A stretch of 64,000 nt of DNA from an uncultured Maribacter sp. (GTDB taxonomy: Bacteria > Bacteroidota > Bacteroidia > Flavobacteriales > Flavobacteriaceae): the NCBI GenBank assembly GCA_947498505.1, contig CANMKG010000001.1:62001-126000 (forward strand), in the 5' to 3' direction. A program made the position numbers and the translations under genes. Under the pieces are notes generated by a model, which made no database searches, was not told the DNA's origin, and saw only the letters and a list, made by a program, of their open reading frames with translations. Of the stretch, positions 35,487-44,015 are shown in pieces (position 1 is the first letter of the stretch; every line of letters starts with the position of its first letter).

Positions 35487-36782
35487 ATGGAATATTTACC
35501 AATTCTCGTTTTAGCCATTAGTTTCATTTGTCTTCTTGCTATTGGAACTCCAGTTGCGTGGAGCATTACAATATCGTCGCTATTAACAATGCTAGTTAGT
35601 ATTCCTTCTTTGCCCGCTTTTACCACCGTAGCTCAACGTATTGGAACGGGTCTTGATAGTTTTGCTTTGTTGGCCATCCCATTTTTTATTCTTTCGGGAG
35701 AATTAATGAATAAAGGAGGTATAGCACATAGATTAATAGCTTTTGCAAAAACTTTAGTGGGAGCTTTACCTGGAGGGCTTGCCTTAATTAATGTTATATC
35801 TGCAATGCTAATGGGGGCAATAGCGGGTTCAGCAATGGCATCTGCATCTGCAATGGGGAGTATTTTAGGCCCAGAAATGGAAAAAGAAGGATATTCAAAA
35901 GAGTTTGGTGCAGCCGTTAACATAACATCGGCCACAACAGGGTTAATAATTCCTCCTAGTAATGTATTAATTGTTTATTCATTAGCAAGTGGAGGAGCAT
36001 CTATTGCTGCATTGTTTTTAGCAGGGTATATTCCAGGAATTCTTACCGGACTGTTTTTAATGATAGTAGCTTCAATTTGGGCTAAAAAGAAGAAATACAA
36101 AATAGGAGAAAAAAGTAAACTAAAGGATGTATTCAAAACATTCGTCGTTGCTTTACCGAGCTTATTTATGCTAGTCGTTGTTATTGGTGGTATTGTTACG
36201 GGTGTATTTACAGCCACAGAAGCTTCTGCAATAGCGGTTTTGTATAGCTTGATTTTAGGATTTGTTTACAAAGAAATATCACTTAAAAGTTTACCAAAAA
36301 TTTTGTTAGATTCTTCGGCAACAACTGCAATTGTAATGTTGCTAATAGGAGCTTCAATGAGTATGTCTTGGGCATTGTCTTATGAGAACATACCTCAAGA
36401 TATTAGTACAGGGTTGTTAAGTTTAAGTGAAAATAAAATAGCCATATTACTTATTATAAACTTACTATTACTAGTTGTGGGTATATTTATGGATATGACA
36501 CCGGCGGTGTTAATATTTACACCGATATTTTTACCTGTAGTTACCAAATTAGGCTTAGATCCAGTACATTTTGGAATAATAATGATTCTTAATTTATGCA
36601 TTGGTCTATGTACTCCGCCGGTCGGTTCGGTTTTGTTTGTTGGTGTTGGTGTGGCAAAAACTACCATCGAGAAAGTAGTTAAGCCACTTTTACCACTATT
36701 TGTTGCAATGATTATAGCATTATTTTTGGTAACATATTTTCCGCAACTAAGTTTATGGTTGCCAAGTTTGTTTAACCTTTAA
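35487..36782 (+). CDS. dctM: TRAP transporter large permease subunit (DctM family)
   Basis: 431 aa inner-membrane permease with about eleven to twelve helices. Conserved DctM features: the N-terminal GTPVAWSITISSLLTML, the LDSFALLAIPFFILSGELMN block, GAIAGSAMASASAMGSIL, and C-terminal GLCTPPVGSVLFVGVGVAK. It is the sodium-dependent translocating subunit taking solute from DctP. It ends 9 bases before the tail of the convergent AraC gene; no terminator is visible between them. Confidence 0.93.
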   Translation: MEYLPILVLAISFICLLAIGTPVAWSITISSLLTMLVSIPSLPAFTTVAQRIGTGLDSFALLAIPFFILSGELMNKGGIAHRLIAFAKTLVGALPGGLALINVISAMLMGAIAGSAMASASAMGSILGPEMEKEGYSKEFGAAVNITSATTGLIIPPSNVLIVYSLASGGASIAALFLAGYIPGILTGLFLMIVASIWAKKKKYKIGEKSKLKDVFKTFVVALPSLFMLVVVIGGIVTGVFTATEASAIAVLYSLILGFVYKEISLKSLPKILLDSSATTAIVMLLIGASMSMSWALSYENIPQDISTGLLSLSENKIAILLIINLLLLVVGIFMDMTPAVLIFTPIFLPVVTKLGLDPVHFGIIMILNLCIGLCTPPVGSVLFVGVGVAKTTIEKVVKPLLPLFVAMIIALFLVTYFPQLSLWLPSLFNL

Positions 36783-36791
36783 AAACGTGGT

Positions 36792-37661
36792 TTATTCAAT
36801 TTCTGTATAATGGCGTAAATATTCAGACGGTGATTTGAGTGTTATTTTTTTGAATTGCCTATTAAAATTAGAAATATTGTTAAAACCAGATTCGTAGCAT
36901 ATGGTTGCAATATTTCCGCGCTGTTCAATGAGCTGATTACAAGCGTATCCAATACGTACTTCATTTAAATATGTTGAAAATGTTTTTCTGTTTATTCGTT
37001 TGAAATATCTACTGAAGGAAGAGGGGTTCATCTTTGCTACATTCGCTACATCTTCCAAAGAAATGGGCTTATTAAAATTTTCAAAAATATATTCGTAGGT
37101 GTTATCCAACGTTACGTTTTTTGTTTTATTAAACGTTTTTATGTACCCTTCACTTGAAAGTATTTCATAGTCGTTGTTTAGGGCAAGAGTATTTAAAATA
37201 GTTAATAAGTTAATAGTTCTTTCAAAGCTACTTAAGGTAGTCATTGTTTTTATTTTGTCAAGAACATCGTCACTAACCGAAAGAAATTTAATTCCAAATT
37301 TAGCTCTATGTATAAGTCTGCCAATAGGTTTCATTTCTTTGGTTTCAAAAAAATCTTTACCTAAAAACTCTTCTTTAAAATGAATAACGACATCCTCTGC
37401 AATTAAACCAGAGTTAGCTTCAAAATAACAATCATCATTTACCCACATATGGGGTAAATTTTTTCCAATAAGCACTAAATCACCTTCTTGAAATATTTTA
37501 ATACTATCTCCAACAAATCTGGATCCGGTACTTTTTAGGGTAAGTACTAGTTCTAACTCGGGATGGTAGTGCCAAACCTTTAAAAAAGAGGGCTCTCTAT
37601 GATGTGTAATCATAACAGAGTCGTTCTCTAAATTATCTCTACTTATTAAATGTAGTTTCAT
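36792..37661 (-). CDS. AraC-family transcriptional regulator with cupin sensor domain
   Basis: 289 aa, with an N-terminal cupin (LKVWHYHPELELVLTLKSTG, GDLVLIGKNLPHMW) and C-terminal double helix-turn-helix (ISLEDVANVAKMNPSSFSRY; ATICYESGFNNISNFNRQF). It is divergent from the LgoD-KdgK-KdgA-UxaA-UxaB operon across 176 bases that hold a perfect palindrome and a -7 match, so it is the natural regulator of that operon. It resembles the AraC at 31119-31979 in both domains. Confidence 0.9.
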   Translation of the reverse strand: MKLHLISRDNLENDSVMITHHREPSFLKVWHYHPELELVLTLKSTGSRFVGDSIKIFQEGDLVLIGKNLPHMWVNDDCYFEANSGLIAEDVVIHFKEEFLGKDFFETKEMKPIGRLIHRAKFGIKFLSVSDDVLDKIKTMTTLSSFERTINLLTILNTLALNNDYEILSSEGYIKTFNKTKNVTLDNTYEYIFENFNKPISLEDVANVAKMNPSSFSRYFKRINRKTFSTYLNEVRIGYACNQLIEQRGNIATICYESGFNNISNFNRQFKKITLKSPSEYLRHYTEIE

Positions 37662-37677
37662 AGGTGTTTGACTAAAA

Positions 37678-37798
37678 AAAACAGCTGTTTTATTGCAAAT
37701 AAAAACAAATTTAAGATTTAAAAGTATGTAACGGCAAAAATAGTATCATAATGGGTGGAATTTGTGGTAGCTATTCCATTTTTGTCAATTTATATTTG
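37678..37798 (+). promoter_or_regulatory. Promoter region of the L-galactonate/KDG operon
   Basis: AAAACAGCTGTTTT (37678-37691) is a perfect 14-base palindrome just outside the start of the divergent AraC gene. TATATTTG (37791-37798) is an exact -7 match for the plus-strand operon, 39 bases before its ATG. No TTG at the -33 spacing was found, which fits activator dependence. Confidence 0.5.
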
Positions 37799-37837
37799 CC
37801 ATAATTATTAAATCGTAAGAAAAAGCATCATATAAAT

Positions 37838-38848
37838 ATGATATATATAGTTTGTGAAACTCCAGGTACTTTTTTATTGAAAGAAAAAGAAGCACCTCAG
37901 AAAGTAAAAGGTGAAGCACTTTTAAAGGTTAAAAAAGTAGGGATATGCGGTACAGATTTGCATGCCTATGGAGGTAATCAAGCTTTTTTTGAATATCCAC
38001 GAATTTTGGGTCATGAATTGGCTACAGAAGTAATGGAGATTGAAGAAAATCCTCAGGGGATTAAGTCAGGTGATAAAGTTGTGGTAATGCCATATGTCAG
38101 TTGTAAAAAGTGTATTGCATGCAGAAACGGCAAAACAAATTGTTGTACAAATATTAAAGTTTTAGGAGTACATACTGATGGAGGTATGCAAGAAATTATA
38201 TCTGTACCAACAGATTTGCTTATTCCTGCAAATAATTTAAGTGATGATCAAATGGCCATTGTAGAGCCCCTTGCTATAGGAGCCCATGCAATAAGAAGGT
38301 CTCAATTAACTAAAGGAGAAACTGTAGTAGTTGTAGGTTGCGGACCAATTGGAATAGGTATAATGAAATTAGCTCAGATAAAGGGAGCTAAGGTTATTGC
38401 TATAGATATGAATCAGCAACGATTAGACTATGCCAAAGAAAAAATAGGTGTGGACCATATTGTATTGGGAGGAAAAGATGCTGTTAATCAAATTGAAGAA
38501 ATAACTAATGGCGATATGGCAACGGCAGTATATGATGCTACTGGTCATAAAGGAGCTTTAGAAGCAGGGCCAAATTATATGTCACATGGCGGAAGATATG
38601 TTTTGGTTGGTTTATCTAAAGGAGAGTTAACCTTTACGCACCCTGCAATCCATGCAAAAGAAACTACAGTAATGTGCAGCAGAAATGCAACATTAGAAGA
38701 TTTTGAACATGTTATAAATGTTTTGGATCAGTTTCCTACAGAATCATTCATTACGCACAATGTAGATTCATCAAAAATGATTGAAAATTTTGACAGTTGG
38801 TTAGACCCTACTACCGGGGTGATTAAAGCAACTGTTAACTTTAATTAA
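37838..38848 (+). CDS. lgoD: LgoD/YjjN-like L-galactonate 5-dehydrogenase
   Basis: MDR dehydrogenase proposed to oxidise L-galactonate at C5 to D-tagaturonate. It has catalytic-zinc residues in VGICGTDLHAYGG and ILGHE, a full structural-zinc lobe (CKKCIACRNGKTNCC), and the Rossmann motif VVVVGCGPIGIGIMKLA. From memory it resembles E. coli LgoD (YjjN) along its length, including GGNQAFFEYPRILGHE, VLGVHTDGGMQE and KETTVMCSRNATLEDF. Length is 336 aa. It heads an operon ending in UxaA and UxaB, which take tagaturonate to altronate and KDG; no uronate isomerase is present, so this enzyme would supply the tagaturonate. Another polyol or aldonate dehydrogenase of the same clade is the alternative. 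Confidence 0.78.
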   Translation: MIYIVCETPGTFLLKEKEAPQKVKGEALLKVKKVGICGTDLHAYGGNQAFFEYPRILGHELATEVMEIEENPQGIKSGDKVVVMPYVSCKKCIACRNGKTNCCTNIKVLGVHTDGGMQEIISVPTDLLIPANNLSDDQMAIVEPLAIGAHAIRRSQLTKGETVVVVGCGPIGIGIMKLAQIKGAKVIAIDMNQQRLDYAKEKIGVDHIVLGGKDAVNQIEEITNGDMATAVYDATGHKGALEAGPNYMSHGGRYVLVGLSKGELTFTHPAIHAKETTVMCSRNATLEDFEHVINVLDQFPTESFITHNVDSSKMIENFDSWLDPTTGVIKATVNFN

Positions 38849-38891
38849 AATAAACTCAAAACTAAGAAACTAATTTTTAAAAGTAAAACAA

Positions 38892-39938
38892 ATGAAAAAA
38901 GTAGTAACCTTCGGAGAGATAATGCTAAGATTAGCACCTCAGGGATTTTTAAGATTTTCACAGGCCAATAACTTCGATGTTATCTATGGAGGAGGAGAAT
39001 CTAATGTTGCGGTATCTTTAGCCAACTATGGTGTACCAGTTGATTTTGTTACGCGTTTGCCAAAAAACGATATTGGTGAATGTGCAATGATGGAAATGCG
39101 TAAGCGTGGAGTAGGTGTTGACAAAATCGTATATGGTGGAGATCGTTTAGGAATTTATTTCTTAGAAACAGGCGCTGTTAGTAGAGGAAGCAAGGTTGTT
39201 TATGATAGAGCACATTCAGCAATGTCTGAGATAGAATCAGGTATGATTGATTGGGATGCGGTTTTTGAAGGAGTAGAGTGGTTTCACTGGACAGGAATAA
39301 CTCCTGCAATTTCACAAGGGTCAGCAGACGTTTGTTTAGAAGCTGTTAAAGCTGCAAGTGCTAAAGGAATTACAATTTCTACGGACTTAAATTATAGAGC
39401 TAAATTATGGAAGTACTGTAGTGATAAGCACAGAGAAGATGTAATGACCGAATTAACATCATACTGTGATATTGTTTTAGGAAACGAAGAAGATGCAGAA
39501 ATGCACTTTGGTATTAAGCCAGAAGGTATTAGCGTTCAAACTGAAGGCCATAATGTAAAGGCAGAGGCTTTCTTATCTGTTTGTGAGCAAATGATGAAGA
39601 AATTCCCTAAAGCTAAAAAGGTAATTACAACCTTAAGAGGTTCAATTTCTGCTTCTCATAATACTTGGGCGGGTGTTTTATATGATGGTACTACATTATA
39701 TCAAACGCGTCAATATCAAATCACTGATATCGTAGATAGAGTAGGTGGAGGAGATTCGTTTATGGGTGGATTGATTTACGGATTGTTAAAATACCCTGAG
39801 GATGACCAAAATGCATTAGATTTTGCAGTAGCTGCATCATGTTTAAAGCATACGATTAAAGGTGATGCTAACTTAGTTACTGTTGCCGAAGTAGAAAAGT
39901 TAATGGGAGGTGATGCGTCTGGACGTGTTGCTAGATAA
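38892..39938 (+). CDS. kdgK: 2-keto-3-deoxygluconate kinase
   Basis: PfkB-family kinase that phosphorylates KDG to KDPG with ATP. Visible motifs: the N-terminal VTFGEIMLRLAPQG, the GGGESNVAVSLANYG sugar-binding block, and the C-terminal VDRVGGGDSFMGGLIYGL with the catalytic Asp and anion hole (~288-305). Length, 348 aa, is slightly above the usual ~310-340. It follows LgoD by 43 bases. It is the only KDG kinase in the window, so both the AHG branch (via the KduD-like enzyme) and the L-galactonate branch (via UxaA) would converge here. Confidence 0.93.
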   Translation: MKKVVTFGEIMLRLAPQGFLRFSQANNFDVIYGGGESNVAVSLANYGVPVDFVTRLPKNDIGECAMMEMRKRGVGVDKIVYGGDRLGIYFLETGAVSRGSKVVYDRAHSAMSEIESGMIDWDAVFEGVEWFHWTGITPAISQGSADVCLEAVKAASAKGITISTDLNYRAKLWKYCSDKHREDVMTELTSYCDIVLGNEEDAEMHFGIKPEGISVQTEGHNVKAEAFLSVCEQMMKKFPKAKKVITTLRGSISASHNTWAGVLYDGTTLYQTRQYQITDIVDRVGGGDSFMGGLIYGLLKYPEDDQNALDFAVAASCLKHTIKGDANLVTVAEVEKLMGGDASGRVAR

Positions 39939-39957
39939 TTTAAAAAACAATTTAAAA

Positions 39958-39985
39958 AAGTCCTCCTCATTTATGGGGAGGACTT
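39958..39985 (+). other. Strong hairpin between kdgK and kdgA
   Basis: Perfect nine-base arms AAGTCCTCC and GGAGGACTT with a ten-base loop, 19 bases after the kdgK stop and 11 before the kdgA start. It is not followed by T residues on the plus strand, so it is a poor plus-strand terminator; on the minus strand it is followed by T6. An mRNA processing or stability element, or an attenuator, is more likely. Confidence 0.6.
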
Positions 39986-39996
39986 AACTATAAATT

Positions 39997-40665
39997 ATGG
40001 CACAGTTTTCAAGAATAGAAGTTGCAGCGGCAATGAAAGAAACAGGGATGATTCCTTTGTTTTTTAATAACGATATTGAATTAAGTAAAAAGGTATTAAA
40101 AGCTTGTTACGATGGTGGAGCAAGATTAATGGAATTTACTGCTCGTGGTGATTTTGCTCATGAAGTATTTGGAGAGTTAACCAAATATGCTATTGCAGAG
40201 TTACCAGGTATGATAATGGGAGTTGGTTCGGTTACTGATGGTGCGGCTGCGTCATTATATATGGCGTTAGGAGCTAATTTTATCGTTACGCCTGTTTTAA
40301 GAGAAGATATTGCAATAGCTTGTAACCGTAAAAAAGTGTTATGGTCACCAGGTTGTGGTACCTTAACAGAAATTGCTAGAGCCGAGGAATTAGGATGCGA
40401 AATCGTAAAATTATTCCCGGGAGATATATACGGACCTCAGTTTGTAAAAGGTATAAAAGGACCACAGCCGTGGACCTCTATTATGCCAACAGGCGGTGTG
40501 TCTCCAACCGAAGAAAATTTAAAAGGTTGGTTTGATGCAGGTGTTACATGTGTTGGTATGGGCTCTAAATTAATTTCAAAAGAAATTATCGCAAATAAAG
40601 ACTATGCTAAACTAGAACAAGATGTTAAAAAAGCACTTGCAATAGTTAAAGCGGTTAGAAAATAA
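39997..40665 (+). CDS. kdgA: KDPG/KHG aldolase
   Basis: Class I aldolase (Eda family) that splits 2-keto-3-deoxy-6-phosphogluconate to pyruvate and glyceraldehyde-3-phosphate. The Schiff-base lysine is K138 in CEIVKLFPGD, the catalytic Glu is E46 in LMEFTARGD, and phosphate-binding segments GVGSVTD and MPTGGVSPTEENL are present. Length, 222 aa, is normal. It lies 58 bases after kdgK and 11 before uxaA. It finishes the pathway for both proposed sugar branches. Confidence 0.95.
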   Translation: MAQFSRIEVAAAMKETGMIPLFFNNDIELSKKVLKACYDGGARLMEFTARGDFAHEVFGELTKYAIAELPGMIMGVGSVTDGAAASLYMALGANFIVTPVLREDIAIACNRKKVLWSPGCGTLTEIARAEELGCEIVKLFPGDIYGPQFVKGIKGPQPWTSIMPTGGVSPTEENLKGWFDAGVTCVGMGSKLISKEIIANKDYAKLEQDVKKALAIVKAVRK

Positions 40666-40676
40666 CATAAATATAG

Positions 40677-42329
40677 ATGTCCAAGAGTTACGTTCAAATA
40701 GACCCTAGAGATAATATTATTGTAGCAGTTCATAACCTTGAGAAAGGAACCAGGGTGAATATTGCAGGAGAGAGTCTTGATTTACAAGAAGATATCAAAG
40801 GGAAACACAAATTTGCTTTGTATGATTTTGTTATTGGAGATGAAATTCACATGTATGGCGTACTCATTGGTAAAGCAGTACAACCAATTAAAAAAGGTTG
40901 TGCAATTACCATTGAAAATGTAAAGCATGCTTCAGCTCAATTTAATGATAAAACCGAAAAATTTGTTTGGACGGCTCCTGATGCGTCAAAATTTAAAGGA
41001 AGAACTTTTAATGGTTATCACCGTGCTGACGGTAATGTTGGCACGGAAAACCATTGGTTGGTAATTCCGTTAGTGTTTTGTGAAAACAGAAATGTAGATG
41101 TGCTTGAAGGTGCATTAGCTGAGGTCTTGGGTTACGAAACAAAAAAAGATTTTGCAGTAGATACCAGTAAACTTATAGAAAAGTATAAAGCGGGTGCTAC
41201 AAGTGAAGAACTATATACAACACCAATTATTACTACCAGGGAGGAAATGTCTAAAAATAGGGTGTTTCCAAATGTAGATGGTATTAAGTTTTTAAAACAT
41301 GATGGTGGATGTGGAGGAATTCGACAAGACGCCGAAGTACTTTGTAATTTATTGGCAGGATATATAAATCATCCGAATGTTGCAGGGGCAACTGTGTTTA
41401 GTCTTGGTTGTCAAAATGCACAAGTAGAAATGCTCCAAAAGGCTATAGCTAATAAAAATTCTAATTTTTCAAAGCCTGTTCATTATATAGAACAGCAAAA
41501 ATCGGAAAGTGAACGTAAACTTATAGAAGAGGCAGTAAAACATACTTTTGTTGGTCTGGTTGAAGCAAATAAAATAGAACGTAAACCTGCTCCTTTAAGT
41601 AAATTGGTTTTAGGACTAGAATGTGGAGGCTCAGATGGTTTTTCTGGTATTTCAGCTAATCCTGCTTTAGGTTATGCTTCAGATTTATTAGTAGCTTTAG
41701 GTGGAGCCCCTGTATTAGCAGAGTTTCCAGAGTTAAATGGAGTAGAGCAAGAATTAATAACAAGGTGCGAGAAAGAAGAAGATGCCAAGAAGTTTGCTAG
41801 TTTAATGCGCTCCTATTCTGCTGCTGCTGTTGCAGTAGGTTCTGGATTTGAAAACAACCCTTCTCCTGGTAATATAAAAGATGGACTGATTACTGATGCG
41901 ATGAAATCTGCTGGTGCAGCTAAAAAAGGAGGCACTTCTCCAGTTGTTGAAGTACTGGACTATGCAGAATCTGTTACCAAATCTGGTTTAAATTTACTGT
42001 GTACGCCTGGAAACGATGTTGAAAGTACCACAGGACTTGCTGGATCTGGATGTAATGTTATTGTATTTACTACTGGTTTAGGTACACCAACAGGTAATCC
42101 AATTGCTCCGGTACTTAAAATGTCTAGTAATACGCATTTATATGAAAAAATGAATGACATTATTGATATTAATGCAGGAACAGTAATTACTGGCGAAGAT
42201 ACCATTGAGAGTATGGGAGAAAAAGTACTTGAGCATATTATTAAGGTTGCTAGTGGTGAGGTTGCTGCCAAGGCAAATATTAAAGGGCAAAACGATTTTA
42301 TTCCTTGGAAAAGAGGAATTTCACTATAA
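40677..42329 (+). CDS. uxaA: D-altronate dehydratase
   Basis: Iron-dependent lyase that converts D-altronate to KDG. The N-terminal ~90 residues are the SAF domain (ALYDFVIGDEIHMYGVLIGK), followed by the catalytic UxaA domain: TFNGYHRADGNVGTENHWLV, the cysteine-bearing FLKHDGGCGGIRQD, LGLECGGSDGFSGISANPAL, and a C-terminal TGLGTPTGNPIAPVLK. At 550 aa it is somewhat longer than E. coli UxaA (~495) but holds both domains in one chain. It is between kdgA and uxaB, 11 and 8 bases from each. Galactarate dehydratase is a related family; the uxaB neighbour favours altronate. Confidence 0.93.
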   Translation: MSKSYVQIDPRDNIIVAVHNLEKGTRVNIAGESLDLQEDIKGKHKFALYDFVIGDEIHMYGVLIGKAVQPIKKGCAITIENVKHASAQFNDKTEKFVWTAPDASKFKGRTFNGYHRADGNVGTENHWLVIPLVFCENRNVDVLEGALAEVLGYETKKDFAVDTSKLIEKYKAGATSEELYTTPIITTREEMSKNRVFPNVDGIKFLKHDGGCGGIRQDAEVLCNLLAGYINHPNVAGATVFSLGCQNAQVEMLQKAIANKNSNFSKPVHYIEQQKSESERKLIEEAVKHTFVGLVEANKIERKPAPLSKLVLGLECGGSDGFSGISANPALGYASDLLVALGGAPVLAEFPELNGVEQELITRCEKEEDAKKFASLMRSYSAAAVAVGSGFENNPSPGNIKDGLITDAMKSAGAAKKGGTSPVVEVLDYAESVTKSGLNLLCTPGNDVESTTGLAGSGCNVIVFTTGLGTPTGNPIAPVLKMSSNTHLYEKMNDIIDINAGTVITGEDTIESMGEKVLEHIIKVASGEVAAKANIKGQNDFIPWKRGISL

Positions 42330-42337
42330 CATTTTAA

Positions 42338-43771
42338 ATGAAAACATTAAATAGAAACGCAGTATCAGTAAACACATATACCGAAAGAATTTTACAATTT
42401 GGAGAGGGTAATTTTTTAAGAGCCTTTGCCGATTGGATGATTCATGAAATGAACAAAAAAGCAAATTTTGATGCTGGTATAGTGGTGGTACAACCTATAA
42501 ATCAGGGTTTGGTTAAAATGTTGAATGACCAAGATGGTTTATATACGTTATATCTTAATGGAATAAAAAGTGGAAAAGCAATCAGTCAGCATGAAGTTAT
42601 TGATTGCATCCAACGAGCAATTAATCCGTATGAGAATTTTACAGGCTATTTAGCTAACGCAACAAACCCTAATTTACGTTTCGTAATTTCTAATACCACC
42701 GAGGCTGGCATAGCTTATAATGAAGGAGATAGATTAGAAGATGCTCCTCAAAAAAGCTTTCCGGGTAAACTAACAGCTTTACTTTATAAAAGGTTTCAGA
42801 CATTCCAAGGAGCTTCAGATAAAGGTTTAATCATTATTCCTTGTGAGTTGATAGACCGTAATGGAGATAACCTAAAAAAAATAATTCTAAAGTATGCTAA
42901 CGATTGGAAGTTAGGTGAAGCGTTTATAAATTGGATTAATGAGGATAATGTTTTTTGCAATACTTTGGTAGATAGAATAGTACCGGGGTACCCTAGAGAT
43001 AAAATGGATGCAATTACCAAAGAACTTGGATATCAAGATAATTTGGTTGTTGAAGGAGAACAGTTTCACCTTTGGGTTATAGAAGGACCAAAAGAAGTAA
43101 AAGAAGAATTTCCTTCAGAGGCATGTGGACTCAATGTTGTTTTTACAGATGATATGGAGCCCTATAGAACCCGTAAAGTTCGAATTTTAAATGGAGCGCA
43201 CACCACATTGGTTCCTGTTGGGTATTTGTATGGTATAGAAAAAGTAAGAGAGTCGCTGGAAGATGATGTTGTTGGTGAATTCCTTAAAAATGCTATTTTT
43301 GAGGAAATTTGTCCTACTCTTGATTTGCCAGAAGAAGAGCTAAATACGTTTTCTAATGATGTTTTAGATCGCTTTAGAAATCCTTATTTAGAACATGCTT
43401 TAATGAGTATTTCGTTAAACTCAATTTCTAAATACAAAACAAGGGTATTACCATCTGTTTTGGAATATGTAAAACGAAAAAATGAGTTGCCAAATAGATT
43501 ATTGTTTTCATTAGCAGCTTTAATTGCATTTTACAAAGGAGAGCGTAATGGTGAAAAAATAGCTTTAAAGGATAATGTTGAAGTCTTGGATTTTTTCAAA
43601 AATCAGTGGAGTAAAAATGACTACGCTGAAATCGTAAATTCGGTGTTAAGTAATACTAATTTTTGGGGAACAGATTTAACGCAGGTAAGCGGATTAGAAG
43701 AGTTGGTTAAAAATCATCTTGAAGTAATTATCACAAAAGGGATAGATGTAGCTATTAAAACTATTGTATAG
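42338..43771 (+). CDS. uxaB: Tagaturonate reductase (altronate oxidoreductase)
   Basis: NADH-dependent reductase of the long-chain mannitol dehydrogenase family that reduces D-tagaturonate to D-altronate. The N-terminal ILQFGEGNFLRAFADWMIHE is the nucleotide-binding motif; the catalytic Lys/Asn/His set lies around RKVRILNGAHTTLVPVGYLYG. Length, 477 aa, fits E. coli UxaB (~483). It is the last gene of the operon. Tagaturonate would normally come from D-galacturonate by UxaC; no uxaC is present, while an LgoD-like enzyme begins the same operon. Confidence 0.93.
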   Translation: MKTLNRNAVSVNTYTERILQFGEGNFLRAFADWMIHEMNKKANFDAGIVVVQPINQGLVKMLNDQDGLYTLYLNGIKSGKAISQHEVIDCIQRAINPYENFTGYLANATNPNLRFVISNTTEAGIAYNEGDRLEDAPQKSFPGKLTALLYKRFQTFQGASDKGLIIIPCELIDRNGDNLKKIILKYANDWKLGEAFINWINEDNVFCNTLVDRIVPGYPRDKMDAITKELGYQDNLVVEGEQFHLWVIEGPKEVKEEFPSEACGLNVVFTDDMEPYRTRKVRILNGAHTTLVPVGYLYGIEKVRESLEDDVVGEFLKNAIFEEICPTLDLPEEELNTFSNDVLDRFRNPYLEHALMSISLNSISKYKTRVLPSVLEYVKRKNELPNRLLFSLAALIAFYKGERNGEKIALKDNVEVLDFFKNQWSKNDYAEIVNSVLSNTNFWGTDLTQVSGLEELVKNHLEVIITKGIDVAIKTIV

Positions 43772-44015
43772 TTTTTTTGTTCTTAACTGTTTGATTTTTA
43801 ATATCAAAAGTGTTTCTATAAGCGATTATTCGCTTAATATATTCTTTATGAGCGTAACATTGGTTCTATTGTACTAACCATATGTTATACTCTTAAGAAC
43901 AATTTTTGCGTTTTTGGGAGGTCAATTAAACTACTTTGGCGTACCGTAAGATTAAACGCAGCAATAAATAATTTTTTAGGCAATGTTTTATTGCCGAAAC
44001 TAACGAATTAATATT
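43772..44015 (+). promoter_or_regulatory. Control region upstream of the GH29 operon
   Basis: No coding frame in these 244 bases. Three inverted repeats stand out: TAAGCGA/TCGCTTA (43819-43836), possibly a weak terminator for uxaB; GTA.TAAC/GTTATAC (43871-43890), an operator candidate; and GGCAAT/ATTGCC (43979-43995), close to the GH29 start. TACTTTGG near 43932 is a 7/8 match to the -7 consensus. Confidence 0.4.

Noticed and set aside
37838-43771. D-galacturonate (pectin) catabolic operon
   Set aside because: UxaA, UxaB, KdgK and KdgA would fit, but uronate isomerase UxaC is absent, there are no pectinases in the window, and the first gene looks like an L-galactonate dehydrogenase. It cannot be fully excluded if uxaC is elsewhere.
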